Source of the DNA: Paenibacillus lignilyticus
GTDB lineage: Bacteria; Bacillota; Bacilli; Paenibacillales; Paenibacillaceae
Assembly (NCBI RefSeq): GCF_017942085.1
Contig: NZ_JAGKSP010000008.1
Coordinates: 62,001-126,000, forward strand
Length of the DNA stretch: 64,000 nucleotides
Direction: 5' to 3'
The translations under genes were made by a program, and so were the position numbers. A model generated the notes under the pieces. That model worked only from the letters and a program-made list of their open reading frames with translations, was not told where the DNA came from and made no database searches. Numbering within the stretch: position 1 is the first letter of the stretch; every line of letters starts with the position of its first letter. Below, one piece after another: positions 33,333-42,568 of this stretch.

Positions 33333-33980
33333 CTATAAGTTACCTTTCGAGCGCACATAGTCGGCATACAATTCAGGTGTATTCAGATTCACAAACGCCT
33401 TTTCCTCATTAGCCTGCGGCTCTATTTCAACTGTATGCAGTGCATCAAGCAGCGACATAAGGCGAAGCTCATGCCGCTCCAGCCGCTGCTTCAATTCACT
33501 CGTGACGCTTGTATGATAGAGCGCATGGAACGGTTGATTCGGCGTGCGAATAACTTGCGGCATGCCCGCTTCCGAACGCGGCGCCGCCGCCTCGCTTGCC
33601 AGCGGCAGCATCCGTGCCAGCAGGGCACCCGACAGCACCGGCATATCGCATGCCATAACGAAAGCATAACCCGGCACCTGCATAGAGCTCAAAGCAGCAT
33701 GCAGTCCAGCCAGAGGACCGCAATCCGGGTAGGTGTCGTGCACGAATCGTACCTGGCCGAGCAGCCCACCCAGCCTCAACCTGTATGCGTCCTCCCGCTC
33801 ACTATCGCCAACGGAAACAACGACATCATGCATGCCTAAAGTCAACATTTGCTCGGCAACCACTCTCAGAATCACATCGCCTTGCGTCCCAACGGGCAGC
33901 AATGCCTTATCGGACCCCATCCGCGAGCTTCGTCCACCTGCAAGAATGACGCCCGGAACCCCCGATAGCAGTAACGACAC
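33333..33980 (-). CDS. mobA: Molybdenum cofactor guanylyltransferase
   Basis: It attaches GMP to molybdopterin to make the MGD cofactor that nitrate reductase needs. The 215-residue protein has the nucleotide-binding signature GVILAGGRSSRMGSDKALLPVG and the metal-site region FVMACDMPVLSG. Start is GTG 33980. It lies close to the nitrate genes but on the other strand, convergent with them. Confidence 0.9.
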   Translation of the reverse strand: MSLLLSGVPGVILAGGRSSRMGSDKALLPVGTQGDVILRVVAEQMLTLGMHDVVVSVGDSEREDAYRLRLGGLLGQVRFVHDTYPDCGPLAGLHAALSSMQVPGYAFVMACDMPVLSGALLARMLPLASEAAAPRSEAGMPQVIRTPNQPFHALYHTSVTSELKQRLERHELRLMSLLDALHTVEIEPQANEEKAFVNLNTPELYADYVRSKGNL

Positions 33981-34053
33981 GCGGTTCCCCTCCGATCAAG
34001 ATAGTTGCCCTAAGTATACCAGCCAACCGTGGACACCTGCACTCGCTTCTAAT

Positions 34054-34096
34054 AAAAAAAGACCGAAAGCAGCTTGTACAAGCTGCTCCGATCCTC
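34054..34096 (-). terminator. Terminator of the GH172 gene
   Basis: On the minus strand AGCAGCTTG/CAAGCTGCT, extended by GATCGG/TTCGGTC, is followed by seven Us. It starts 14 bp after the stop codon at 34110. Confidence 0.85.
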
Positions 34097-34109
34097 GCTT
34101 ATCTGCCTC

Positions 34110-35219
34110 TTATTTCTCATTTCCCCACAATGTAGGCTTGCTGCCGTTTGCATTGCGCCATGCATGCCGCCACCGATGCACATCCACGACGCCGACCTCC
34201 GGCATGTTGGCCCGCTCTTCCTTCGCCGGAAGCGCCGGGAATGGGTGATGCGGCTCGCTTTGATACCAATAAGCAACGGTCGATAGATCGAGCGTCAAGC
34301 TATTGTCATGTCCGTGCTCGATGCTCGCATGCAGCGATTTCTCGAAACGGATCGGATCCTCCAGGAAGAAACGATAGCAGTGCGTGCGGCCCATCCAGCC
34401 CAGCTTGTTCGGCACTTTAGCATAGCCGAAATACGGATGCGCATACACTTCGTTCGGGCACCAGGAGCTGTTGAAGAAGTCCTCCGTCCCCGTTCCGTGC
34501 AGGGAACCCGGCCAATCCTCGCCATCGATGAGCCACATGTCATCACCCTCGCCGTACCACATCGGGCCCGGGTTATCCACGTAGTAGTTGATGCCGACGA
34601 ACTGTCCGCTGCCGACGATATTTGCGAACACATAGTTATGCTCGGTTGTTGGGTTCTTCCCCTGCGGCGCGACAACCCCCCACTCCGTCTCCCCTTCTTG
34701 CGGATGAACGCCTGTAATCTCACGGTTCCACCAAGCATGAAACCGGCCCTCAGAGGCAGGAATCTCCGGGTGCTGCTCGAAATCAATATAATAATAGAAG
34801 TTCGTAATCGGCTCGGCCGATTGGTTCTCGATCGTAATTCTTGCCCCGTCGCCAAACGGCATCGGAAAATAACAGTTAAACGCTTTGCCGTTTACAGGTG
34901 CCGCAGCAAGCGGAAGCGAGGCGAAATTGTACTCTTCTCCGAACCCTTGTCCGAAGAAATCGCCCATCGGGGATTCTACGCTCGGCTCGGTTTCGCCATC
35001 CCAGTACATGCGAATGACGGCATTGCGGCGAATGAACTTGTCCGGTGCATTTACCGTGATCCAAATATGCTTTACGATGCCAGCGCCGGCAATGACGGCA
35101 AGATCTGCTGTCTCGCCCGCGGGAATCGATATAAAGTCGGCATTCCCTCCGCTGCGGTCGTAGCTCGAAATCCGTTTTGTTTTGATGCCGGGTTGAATCT
35201 TACTGATATGGTTTAACAT
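34110..35219 (-). CDS. DUF2961 / GH172-family glycoside hydrolase
   Basis: A 369-residue jelly-roll type protein of the DUF2961 family, now GH172, whose known members act on alpha-D-fructofuranosides or D-arabinofuranosides. The conserved core is seen in YDRSGGNADF, VKHIWITV, YWDGE, MGDFFGQGFG and LHGTGTEDFFNSSW (candidate catalytic Glu at 246, with E224 also conserved-looking). There is no signal peptide, so it is cytoplasmic. An AraC regulator is divergent. Which sugar it cleaves is not known. Confidence 0.87.
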   Translation of the reverse strand: MLNHISKIQPGIKTKRISSYDRSGGNADFISIPAGETADLAVIAGAGIVKHIWITVNAPDKFIRRNAVIRMYWDGETEPSVESPMGDFFGQGFGEEYNFASLPLAAAPVNGKAFNCYFPMPFGDGARITIENQSAEPITNFYYYIDFEQHPEIPASEGRFHAWWNREITGVHPQEGETEWGVVAPQGKNPTTEHNYVFANIVGSGQFVGINYYVDNPGPMWYGEGDDMWLIDGEDWPGSLHGTGTEDFFNSSWCPNEVYAHPYFGYAKVPNKLGWMGRTHCYRFFLEDPIRFEKSLHASIEHGHDNSLTLDLSTVAYWYQSEPHHPFPALPAKEERANMPEVGVVDVHRWRHAWRNANGSKPTLWGNEK

Positions 35220-35350
35220 ATTCGTCTCCTCTCACTAGCTCCGTGATAGCTAGATTATAACGAACCGTTTCGAAGAAATATTTATCAGGACCATGTGACT
35301 TTTTAACAGCAATTGCTCTACTAGTAGATTGCAGCCAGGAGGCAACGCAG

Positions 35351-36247
35351 ATGGAAGAACAAGATCTCCTCACGAGGCTTAGTCCTTATGTTCGCATAGC
35401 AATGGCAAGCATCGTCCCGGCCCGTTGGTCCATACCCGCACGGCAAATTTGGGATTACGAGCTTCTATACTTGCAGGAGGGGCATTTGCTTGTAACGGTG
35501 GAAGGTGTAGCGTACGAGGGAATTCCCGGCGACATCTTCTTGTTTAAACCGCGGCAGCCCCATTCCATTCAAGCGCTTGGCGATACGCCCGTAAGTCAGC
35601 CTCATGTGCATTTCGACCTGATCGAGATGCCGGACAGCCCGGAGCTGTCGGTGTCCTTCCAGATGCCGAGCCACATGACAAAGGAACAGTTGGCATGGTT
35701 TCGGCCGGACCGGATGTCTGACGGAGCGCTCGCGCTGCCAAGCCATATTCGGCTCCGTCAGCCGAAGCGGTTCGAGTCCATGCTGCTCGAATTAATCGAA
35801 GAGTTTCAGATGCGTTTGCCGCTCTATGAAACCTCTTGCAAAGGATTGCTGCTCTCTTTGCTCACCTACTTGATCAGGCAGCATGAACTCGGAATGAATC
35901 GGCCGGGTACAGACATGCAAGCTATCCGCCGTCATCTTCACTCCAAATGGGACAACGAGATTACGCTGGAGGAGCTGTCCGAGCGGTTTAACATCAGCAA
36001 GTACTATATGCTGCGCACGTTCAAGAAACACTATTTGACGACGCCCATCCAGTACCATCGACAGATTCGAATGGATCAAGCCAAACAATTGCTGCGTTAT
36101 ACCAATCTCTCCATTCAGCACATTGCCGATCACTTGGGCTTCGGCAGTATTCATGCGTTCAGTCGCGCCTTCAAGGTGGCCGAGGGTATTCCTCCAATAG
36201 CCTTCAGAGCGAAGAACGGTCCGAGTGCGGAAGAGTTGAACAGTTGA
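35351..36247 (+). CDS. AraC-family regulator
   Basis: A 298-residue regulator with an N-terminal cupin (EGHLLVTVEGVAYEGIPGDIFLFKPRQPHSI) for a sugar ligand. The C-terminal domain has two helix-turn-helices (ITLEELSERFNISKYYMLRTFKKH and LSIQHIADHLGFGSIHAFSRAFK). It is divergent from the GH172 gene, 131 bp apart, and probably controls it. GGAGG precedes the ATG. Confidence 0.9.
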   Translation: MEEQDLLTRLSPYVRIAMASIVPARWSIPARQIWDYELLYLQEGHLLVTVEGVAYEGIPGDIFLFKPRQPHSIQALGDTPVSQPHVHFDLIEMPDSPELSVSFQMPSHMTKEQLAWFRPDRMSDGALALPSHIRLRQPKRFESMLLELIEEFQMRLPLYETSCKGLLLSLLTYLIRQHELGMNRPGTDMQAIRRHLHSKWDNEITLEELSERFNISKYYMLRTFKKHYLTTPIQYHRQIRMDQAKQLLRYTNLSIQHIADHLGFGSIHAFSRAFKVAEGIPPIAFRAKNGPSAEELNS

Positions 36248-36343
36248 TTTTGACAAAAAACGAGATTGTTTAGACCAAGAAATTCTCCCTTAGAACTTAT
36301 ATAATCGTACGTAAGTACAACTTTCACAAGGGAGTGTCGCGTA

Positions 36344-37696
36344 TTGAACAGAGTCGTTATTGACAATAAAGGCATACCGCCTCTTGCCGGAATATGTTCC
36401 TACGAAGAGGCCTGTAAACCCGGATTTACCGTCGACCAAAGCGTAAATCTGCTGAAGCGTTTCAACTTTATTGCCAAGAACCTCAATCAAATCTTGTCCG
36501 CGCATCTGGCAGCTGTTCCGGAATGGGAAGTGAAATGTGCATTTGGCTATCATCTGTGGCTCGACGCCGAGCATAGTGCCGCCATTCGCAAACGGGTCTC
36601 TGAAATGCGCGAGCCTCCCCTTCATCTTGATCAAGATCCGGATGAGCAGCTGCGCATCTGGCTGGATGAAGCGATTCGCGCGGAGAATACGGTAGAGCTG
36701 CTTACCGGAGTCTACCGGGTCATTCGACCGGAAATCGTGAAAGCGCTGTCCCAGTATATTGGGAATATGAATAAAATGACGGAGCATCCGACGTACCGCC
36801 TGCTTCGCGGCATGCTGCAGGATGAAGAGGAAATGATCGCCTGGGGAGAAGCGGCCCTCGCGGCGTTAATGGATTCGCCTGAGCAGGCGAGCATTGCCGA
36901 GCAGTGGGAAGCTCATCTGCGCGCTTTCTTGCTCGCTGCCGGCGGCGTGTCGGGAGATCTCGATGCTGTGGTATGTGAAGCAATCCCGCGTTCGGATGGT
37001 CAACGCTATGAAATGGACCCGATGCCTCGCCGCGATGAGCGGTTCATCGATCCTTACAATACGTCCGCCAAAATCGATTCCTACTTCTGGGATGAGAACT
37101 GCTCACCGGAAGAGCGCGCCTACTCGCTCATCTATAAGCGGCTTCGCGAGATGGATGTACCGGAGTGGATGGGGCCGATTCTGTACAAAACAGAAGGCAA
37201 GCCGTGGGAATACTACACCGATCTCAGCCGCCAGCTTTGGGATGAAACCCGGCATGCGATGCTTGGGGAGATCGGCCTCTACTTCGGCGGAGTTCCATTC
37301 TATAAGTACCCGATTCATATGGGGTCTTCGGTGATTCTTAATACCGAATTCAGTCCGCAGGAGGCTCATCTCATCCTGTGGCGGATCGAGCAAAGCCTCA
37401 TGCCTAAACATACGGGCAAGCAAAAAGAATGGGAAATCGCGAAGGACACCAACAATCCGATTTCGCTCCTGATCCAAGATTACGATTGGGCCGACGAGGT
37501 GCTTCATGCCCAAATCGGACGCAAGTGGCTCGTTCCGGACTACGGCAGCTTAGCGGCCATGACCGAAAGCGGCGACCAAGCCATGAAGGCATGGGGCCAA
37601 GCGAACGTCAAAACGGCCGATTGGTCTGAGCAAGCCGAGTGGTGGCCGCAGTTTATGGAGGAAATCCGCGCGAATGAGCTGGCGCGGAAGGGATAA
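36344..37696 (+). CDS. Ferritin-like (DUF455-type) protein of unknown function
   Basis: A 450-residue soluble helical protein. ExxH motifs, which bind di-iron centres in ferritin-like proteins, occur at E301-H304 (WDETRHAMLGE) and E385-H388 (ADEVLHAQIGRKWL), as in the DUF455 group; D74-H77 (DAEH) and E169 are possible further ligands. The start is TTG 36344, 9 bases after AAGGGAG; a TATAAT at 36299-36304 may be the -10 box. The role is unknown; an oxygenase or oxidase reaction is possible. It is a single gene with its own terminator. Confidence 0.75.
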   Translation: MNRVVIDNKGIPPLAGICSYEEACKPGFTVDQSVNLLKRFNFIAKNLNQILSAHLAAVPEWEVKCAFGYHLWLDAEHSAAIRKRVSEMREPPLHLDQDPDEQLRIWLDEAIRAENTVELLTGVYRVIRPEIVKALSQYIGNMNKMTEHPTYRLLRGMLQDEEEMIAWGEAALAALMDSPEQASIAEQWEAHLRAFLLAAGGVSGDLDAVVCEAIPRSDGQRYEMDPMPRRDERFIDPYNTSAKIDSYFWDENCSPEERAYSLIYKRLREMDVPEWMGPILYKTEGKPWEYYTDLSRQLWDETRHAMLGEIGLYFGGVPFYKYPIHMGSSVILNTEFSPQEAHLILWRIEQSLMPKHTGKQKEWEIAKDTNNPISLLIQDYDWADEVLHAQIGRKWLVPDYGSLAAMTESGDQAMKAWGQANVKTADWSEQAEWWPQFMEEIRANELARKG

Positions 37697-37702
37697 GAAC
37701 TA

Positions 37703-37731
37703 GGCGCCCCGCTGGGTTGGGGCGCCTTTTT
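37703..37731 (+). terminator. Terminator of the ferritin-like gene
   Basis: Perfect stem GGCGCCCC/GGGGCGCC with an 8-nt loop and five Ts, 7 bp after the stop codon. Confidence 0.88.
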
Positions 37732-37784
37732 CTTGCGCGGCCAGCTGGGCGGCGGGGTTAGGCTGGGTTGGGCCTCGCTGGGCT

Positions 37785-37910
37785 GGCCGACCAGCCCTCG
37801 GTCCTCCGGCCTCCCAGTCACGCTGGCCGACCTGCCCTCGGTCCTCCAGCCTCCCAGTCACGCTGGCCGATCTGCCTCGGTCCTCCCGCCTCCCAGTCAC
37901 GCCGGTCGAC
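37785..37910. repeat. GC-rich tandem repeat, three units of 40 bp
   Basis: Units start at CTGGCCGA 37783, 37823 and 37863, with a last partial at 37902. The shared part includes CTCGGTCCTCC and GCCTCCCAGTCACGC. A weak GGCCGA/TCGGTCC hairpin is possible in each. Its pitch (40) differs from the other arrays, and it directly precedes the AATGTTGC array. Confidence 0.92.
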
Positions 37911-37920
37911 CGCTTCATAA

Positions 37921-38110
37921 AATGTTGCTTAAAAAGCAACATTCAAGCAGATTAACAGCTCCGTTTGGACAAAATGCTGCTCTATATGCAACATTTCAGA
38001 GGAAACACACCCCATTCAGCCTGTTTTATAAGTAAATGTTGTATATCAAGCAACATTATAACGACTACCATTCTCCAATAATCAAAATGTTGCTGGATAT
38101 GCAACATCAG
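37921..38110. repeat. Four AATGTTGC...GCAACATT hairpins, pitch 51-62 bp
   Basis: Copies start at 37921, 37973, 38035 and 38086 (steps 52, 62 and 51). The first is a perfect 23-bp element (AATGTTGC/GCAACATT arms). The spacers differ in sequence. The same family recurs at 47057-47246. The gap lies between convergent genes. Nothing recognisable was seen in 38111-38430. Confidence 0.93.
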
Positions 38111-38436
38111 GAGACGATCTTGGCACTTTTGTTTTTGTGTGAGGCTGGTTGGGGGACCCATGGGCAGCCACACCGGACGATGAGAGCGCGGAAACTGAAC
38201 TCTCACCTCCGAAACCACGCCATTAGTTCGTGCTGGTAGGCGGAATATCCACTTACAGCTCCCAGAAAAGGCGAGTTGTTAGGTTTCGGCGATCGAGCGA
38301 CTTCTTTTGCGAATTTTCCACTTTGAGCACCAAATCGGCTACAATTCCACCAAGATTAGTTGGGAGAAGCTGCTGAAGAAGAGCATGTTGAGAGCGGCCG
38401 CTGCGGCAGCCAACTAAACAAAACAAGCACAAATAA

Positions 38437-38484
38437 GGGGCTGGCTCCACAAGTCATCAACAATGACTTGCGAGCCGGCCCCAT
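38437..38484 (-). terminator. Terminator of glnS
   Basis: On the minus strand a long stem (GGGGCCGGCTC and CAAGTCAT, paired with ATGACTTG and GAGCCAGCCCC, one mismatch) is followed by TTATTTGT. It overlaps the region just after the stop codon at 38490. Confidence 0.78.
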
Positions 38485-38489
38485 TATAG

Positions 38490-40157
38490 TTAAGCCTTCG
38501 GATCAAACGAGCTCTTCAGCGACACGATGCGGTTGAAGACAACCTTCGATTCGCTGGTATGCTTCGGATCTACGTTGAAGTAGCCGTGGCGGAAGAATTG
38601 GAACTTGTCTTGTCCGCGCGCTTCCTTCATGTTCGGTTCGACGAAACCTTGCAGCACGTCGAGGGAGTTCGGGTTGATGCGCTCGAGGAAGTCCTTGCCC
38701 TCATCGTCCGGATTGTCGAGCAGCAGCGGCTCGAACAGGCGGAATTCCGCCGGCACCGCTTGGGAAGCCTCCACCCAGTGGATGGTGCCCTTCACTTTGC
38801 GACCGGTGAAGCCTGACCCGCTCTTCGTCTCCGGATCATACGTGCAGCGAAGCTCCACGACATTGCCGGCTTCATCCTTCACTACCTCTTGGCAAGTAAT
38901 GAAGTACGCATGCTTCAAGCGGACTTCGTTGCCGGGGAACAACCGGAAGTATTTGTTCGGCGGGTTCTCCATGAAGTCGTCCTGCTCGATATAGATCTCG
39001 CGCGAGAACGGAATTTGGCGGCTGCCCATCTCTTCGTTCTCCGCGTTATTTTCGGCATCAAGCATCTCCACTTGCCCTTCCGGGTAGTTGGTGATGACGA
39101 CTTTCAGCGGCGCAAGCACGGCCATCGTGCGCGGCGCCTTCAGCTTCAAATCCTCGCGGATGAAGAACTCCAGCATCCGCTCGTCCACTACGCTATAGGC
39201 ACGCGCCACGCCGATTTCGCGGCAGAACGCACGCAGCGATTCCGGCGTGAAGCCGCGGCGGCGAAGGCCGCTGATCGTCGGCATGCGCGGATCGTCCCAG
39301 CTCTCGACGACGCCTTGGTCGACGAGCATTTTGAGGTAACGTTTGCTCATGATCGTGTTCGTCACGTTCAAGCGGGCAAACTCATATTGACGCGGCTGAG
39401 ATTCCATCTCGCACTCGATAATCGTCCAGTCGTACAGCGGACGGTGATCTTCGAATTCCAGCGTACAGATCGAGTGCGTTACGCCCTCAATCGCATCGCT
39501 GATCGGATGCGCGTAGTCATACATCGGATAGATGCACCAAGCATCGCCTGTCCGGTGGTGATGGGCATGCGCAATACGATACAGCGCAGGGTCGCGCAGG
39601 TTGATGTTTGGCGAGCTCATGTCGATTTTGGCACGCAAAATCCGTTCGCCGTCCTTGAATTCGCCGGCACGCATGCGAGCGAACAGATCCAAGTTCTCTT
39701 CCACGCTGCGGTCACGGTACGGGCTGTTTTTGCCGGGCTCCGTCAACGAGCCGCGCATTTCGCGCATTTGCTCGGCCGTCAGATCGCAGACGAATGCTTT
39801 GCCTTTCTTGATGAGAAGCACCGCACGTTGATAGAGCTCCTCGAAATAATCCGAAGCAAAACGAAGGTCGTCCCACTCAAAACCAAGCCAAGTCACGTCC
39901 TCTTGGATCGATTCCACATATTCCGTATCTTCTTTCACCGGGTTCGTATCGTCAAAACGCAGGTTCGTTTTACCGCCGTATTCATCGGCAAGCTCGAAAT
40001 TCAAACAGATCGATTTGGCATGGCCAATATGCAGGTAACCGTTCGGCTCCGGCGGGAAGCGGGTAATAACCTCGCTGACTTTACCGGCTTTCAAATCGTC
40101 AGCCACGATATTTTTAATAAAGTTAGAGGATGATGTCTTGTTCTCCATAGCGACCAA
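38490..40157 (-). CDS. glnS: Glutaminyl-tRNA synthetase
   Basis: It charges tRNA-Gln directly with glutamine. In the 555-residue class I synthetase the HIGH motif lies in PEPNGYLHIGHAKSI and the KMSKS-type loop is MSKRYLKML. The catalytic core is followed by the two anticodon-binding beta-barrels (FSREIYIEQDDF, NKYFRLFPGNEVRLKHAYFI). Most Bacillota lack GlnRS and use the GluRS/GatCAB route, so its presence is notable. The length fits a GlnRS without the C-terminal YqeY-like extension found in some Firmicutes. Single gene. Confidence 0.95.
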   Translation of the reverse strand: MVAMENKTSSSNFIKNIVADDLKAGKVSEVITRFPPEPNGYLHIGHAKSICLNFELADEYGGKTNLRFDDTNPVKEDTEYVESIQEDVTWLGFEWDDLRFASDYFEELYQRAVLLIKKGKAFVCDLTAEQMREMRGSLTEPGKNSPYRDRSVEENLDLFARMRAGEFKDGERILRAKIDMSSPNINLRDPALYRIAHAHHHRTGDAWCIYPMYDYAHPISDAIEGVTHSICTLEFEDHRPLYDWTIIECEMESQPRQYEFARLNVTNTIMSKRYLKMLVDQGVVESWDDPRMPTISGLRRRGFTPESLRAFCREIGVARAYSVVDERMLEFFIREDLKLKAPRTMAVLAPLKVVITNYPEGQVEMLDAENNAENEEMGSRQIPFSREIYIEQDDFMENPPNKYFRLFPGNEVRLKHAYFITCQEVVKDEAGNVVELRCTYDPETKSGSGFTGRKVKGTIHWVEASQAVPAEFRLFEPLLLDNPDDEGKDFLERINPNSLDVLQGFVEPNMKEARGQDKFQFFRHGYFNVDPKHTSESKVVFNRIVSLKSSFDPKA

Positions 40158-40223
40158 CCTTTCCTACCTAAAATCTTATCCTACTATCATACACAATTTT
40201 CAGAGTGTTTATAAATAGCAATC

Positions 40224-40270
40224 TTGACATTCCATTGGCGAAATAAATATACTTAGGTTAGCTAACTAAA
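40224..40270 (+). promoter_or_regulatory. MarR-gene promoter with overlapping palindrome
   Basis: TTGACA (40224-40229), 18-bp spacer, TATACT (40248-40253). A palindrome TTAGGTTAGCTAACTAAA (40253-40270, perfect core GTTAGCTAAC) begins at the -10 box and covers the transcription start. This is a typical MarR autorepression site. Confidence 0.82.
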
Positions 40271-40303
40271 ATAAATGCATGATGCAAAAAAGGAGCACTT
40301 CCT

Positions 40304-40828
40304 ATGCAAGGTGATAACGAGCACGACCGCGGCACTGCCCACCAGCTTATCCGCGCATTCCGGCAGCTCAAGCATATTCCGTTTAAGAACCGCAATCCGA
40401 TCGAGAACTGCACGCCCAGCGAGACGATGACGCTGTTTACAATCGGAGGAGCCATGCGCTCCAATCCCGCCGGACTGAAGGCGTCGGAACTCAGCAGCCT
40501 GATGAATGTCGCCTCGCCGACGATCACGCAGACAGTCAATGTGCTCACGGCAAGAGGCTTGCTTGAGCGCAGCGCGGACCCGAGCGACCGCAGGGTGGTA
40601 CGGATTAAGCTGACGGAGGAAGGCGCCAGGCTGACCGGTCTTGCACGAGCCGCCATGCATGCCCGGATGAATGGGCTGATCGAACATCTGGGCGAAGATC
40701 GTGCAGCGCTGCTGGTAGAATTGCTCGATGATGTCTTCGCCTTCTATCATGGCGAGCGACCGGAGGAATATTCCGTATGGTGCAAGGACAATCCAAGCAA
40801 ACCAATCCATTCCGAAGAGGGTGAATAG
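40304..40828 (+). CDS. MarR-family regulator of the ABC exporter pair
   Basis: A 174-residue winged-helix protein (KASELSSLMNVASPTITQTVNVLTARGLLER then DPSDRRVVRIKLTEEG, the wing). AAAGGAG precedes the start. It is six bases before the first of two ABC exporter genes and is preceded by a promoter with an overlapping palindrome, so it should repress its own operon until a toxic ligand binds. Confidence 0.9.
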   Translation: MQGDNEHDRGTAHQLIRAFRQLKHIPFKNRNPIENCTPSETMTLFTIGGAMRSNPAGLKASELSSLMNVASPTITQTVNVLTARGLLERSADPSDRRVVRIKLTEEGARLTGLARAAMHARMNGLIEHLGEDRAALLVELLDDVFAFYHGERPEEYSVWCKDNPSKPIHSEEGE

Positions 40829-40834
40829 GCATTT

Positions 40835-42568
40835 ATGATGAAACTGCTTCGTATGCTGCGGCCTTACCGCATCCCTGTTTCATTCGTTCTGTTATTCGTA
40901 TTCCTTCAATCGTTATCCGATTTGTATCTCCCTACGCTGCTCGCCGACATTGTCGACAAAGGCGTCGTGCAAGGCGATAATCCGTACATTTGGCGGATCG
41001 GCGGCTTGATGCTGCTCATCGCGCTCGGCGGCGGAATCTGTTCGATCGGCGCCAGCTACTTGTCCGCTAAGGCGGCGGGCGGCTTCGGCCGCGACCTGCG
41101 CAGCCGTGTCTTCGGGCATGTAGAGAAGTATTCCTTGCACGAATTTGACCAAATTGGCACAGCCTCCCTCATTACGCGGACGACCAATGACATTACCCAA
41201 GTCCAGCAGGTCCTCATGATGATGATGCGGGTCATGGTTATGGCCCCGATGATGTGCTTCGGCGGAATCATCATGGCGCTCTACAAGGACGTCAACCTCT
41301 CGCTCATTATTATTGCGATCGTACCGATTCTCGCACTCATTATCTTATTGATCGTTAGCCGCGGTGTTCCGCTGTTCAAAGCGATGCAGAAGAAGATCGA
41401 CAAGCTTAACCTCGTGCTCCGCGAAAATCTTACCGGGATCCGCGTTATCCGTTCCTTTAACCGGATCAACCACGAGCAAGGCCGCTTCAATGATGCCAAC
41501 GGCGATCTGACCGATACGTCGATCAAAGTTAACCGGATCATGGCCTCGCTTATGCCGGCGATGATGCTGGTTTTGAATTTCGCCAGCCTTGCCATCGTCT
41601 GGTACGGCGGCCTTCGTATCGACAGCGGCCATATGGAGGTCGGCGACTTGATGGCCTTCATTCAATACGCGTGGCAAATTATGTTCGCGCTGATCTTTGC
41701 CTCGATGATGTTCGTGATGATTCCGCGCGCTTCCGCTTCGGCGACTCGGATCAACGAGGTGCTGAACACGGTGCCGGATATTACGGATCCTAATGCAGCT
41801 TCATCGGCTCGTTCAGTTGCGGCAAACGGCGAGCTTGCGTTCAACAACGTATCCTTTCATTATCCGGGAGCTGAAATGCCGGCGCTCTCCAATATTTCGT
41901 TCCGCGCAGGCCGCGGCGAAGTGACCGCCATTATCGGCGGCACAGGCTCCGGCAAATCTACGCTGATCAATCTCATTCCGCGCTTCTATGATGCTTCAAG
42001 CGGCAGCATTACGATTGGCGGCATCGATGTGCGAGACATGCCGCAAGAAACGCTGCGTGCCATGATCGGCCTCGTGCCTCAGAAGGCAGTGCTCTTCACG
42101 GGCACCATCGCCGAGAACATTCGCTTCGGCAAAGAAGATGCGACGGACGAGGACATTCGCCATGCAGCCGTTGTAGCGCAAGCCAGCGACTTCATCTCCG
42201 AGATGAAGGAAGGTTTCGGCTCGCCGATTGCGCAAGGCGGAACCAACGTATCCGGCGGCCAGAAGCAGCGGCTGTCCATTGCCCGCGCACTCGTTCGCAA
42301 GCCTTCGGTCTATTTGTTCGACGACAGCTTCTCCGCGCTCGACTTTAAGACCGATGCCAAGCTGCGCGAGGCGCTTCGCAGCGAAACGACGGATGCGACG
42401 GTCTTGATCGTCGCGCAGCGGGTCAGCACCGTCATGGATGCCGACCGCATTATCGTGCTGGACGACGGCCAAATCTCGGCAATCGGCACCCACCGCGAGC
42501 TGCTGCACTCGTCCACCGTCTATCGCGAAATCGTCACGTCACAGCTGTCGGAGGAGGAAATCGCATGA
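40835..42568 (+). CDS. ABC multidrug exporter, first subunit
   Basis: A 577-residue half-exporter with a six-helix membrane domain and an ATPase domain: GGTGSGKST (Walker A), VSGGQKQRLSIARA (signature), VYLFDDSFSALD (Walker B with Asp instead of the catalytic Glu) and IVAQRVST (Gln in place of the switch His region). The non-canonical ATP site is expected in heterodimeric exporters of the YfiB/LmrC and BmrC type. It overlaps the next gene by 4 bp, its presumed partner. Confidence 0.9.
   Translation: MMKLLRMLRPYRIPVSFVLLFVFLQSLSDLYLPTLLADIVDKGVVQGDNPYIWRIGGLMLLIALGGGICSIGASYLSAKAAGGFGRDLRSRVFGHVEKYSLHEFDQIGTASLITRTTNDITQVQQVLMMMMRVMVMAPMMCFGGIIMALYKDVNLSLIIIAIVPILALIILLIVSRGVPLFKAMQKKIDKLNLVLRENLTGIRVIRSFNRINHEQGRFNDANGDLTDTSIKVNRIMASLMPAMMLVLNFASLAIVWYGGLRIDSGHMEVGDLMAFIQYAWQIMFALIFASMMFVMIPRASASATRINEVLNTVPDITDPNAASSARSVAANGELAFNNVSFHYPGAEMPALSNISFRAGRGEVTAIIGGTGSGKSTLINLIPRFYDASSGSITIGGIDVRDMPQETLRAMIGLVPQKAVLFTGTIAENIRFGKEDATDEDIRHAAVVAQASDFISEMKEGFGSPIAQGGTNVSGGQKQRLSIARALVRKPSVYLFDDSFSALDFKTDAKLREALRSETTDATVLIVAQRVSTVMDADRIIVLDDGQISAIGTHRELLHSSTVYREIVTSQLSEEEIA

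Noticed and set aside
38253..38450. Small minus-strand protein of 65 codons behind glnS
   Set aside because: No ribosome site or family resemblance, and it overlaps the glnS terminator.
38889..40133. Plus-strand frame of 414 codons opposite glnS
   Set aside because: Shadow frame; the minus-strand GlnRS is unmistakable.
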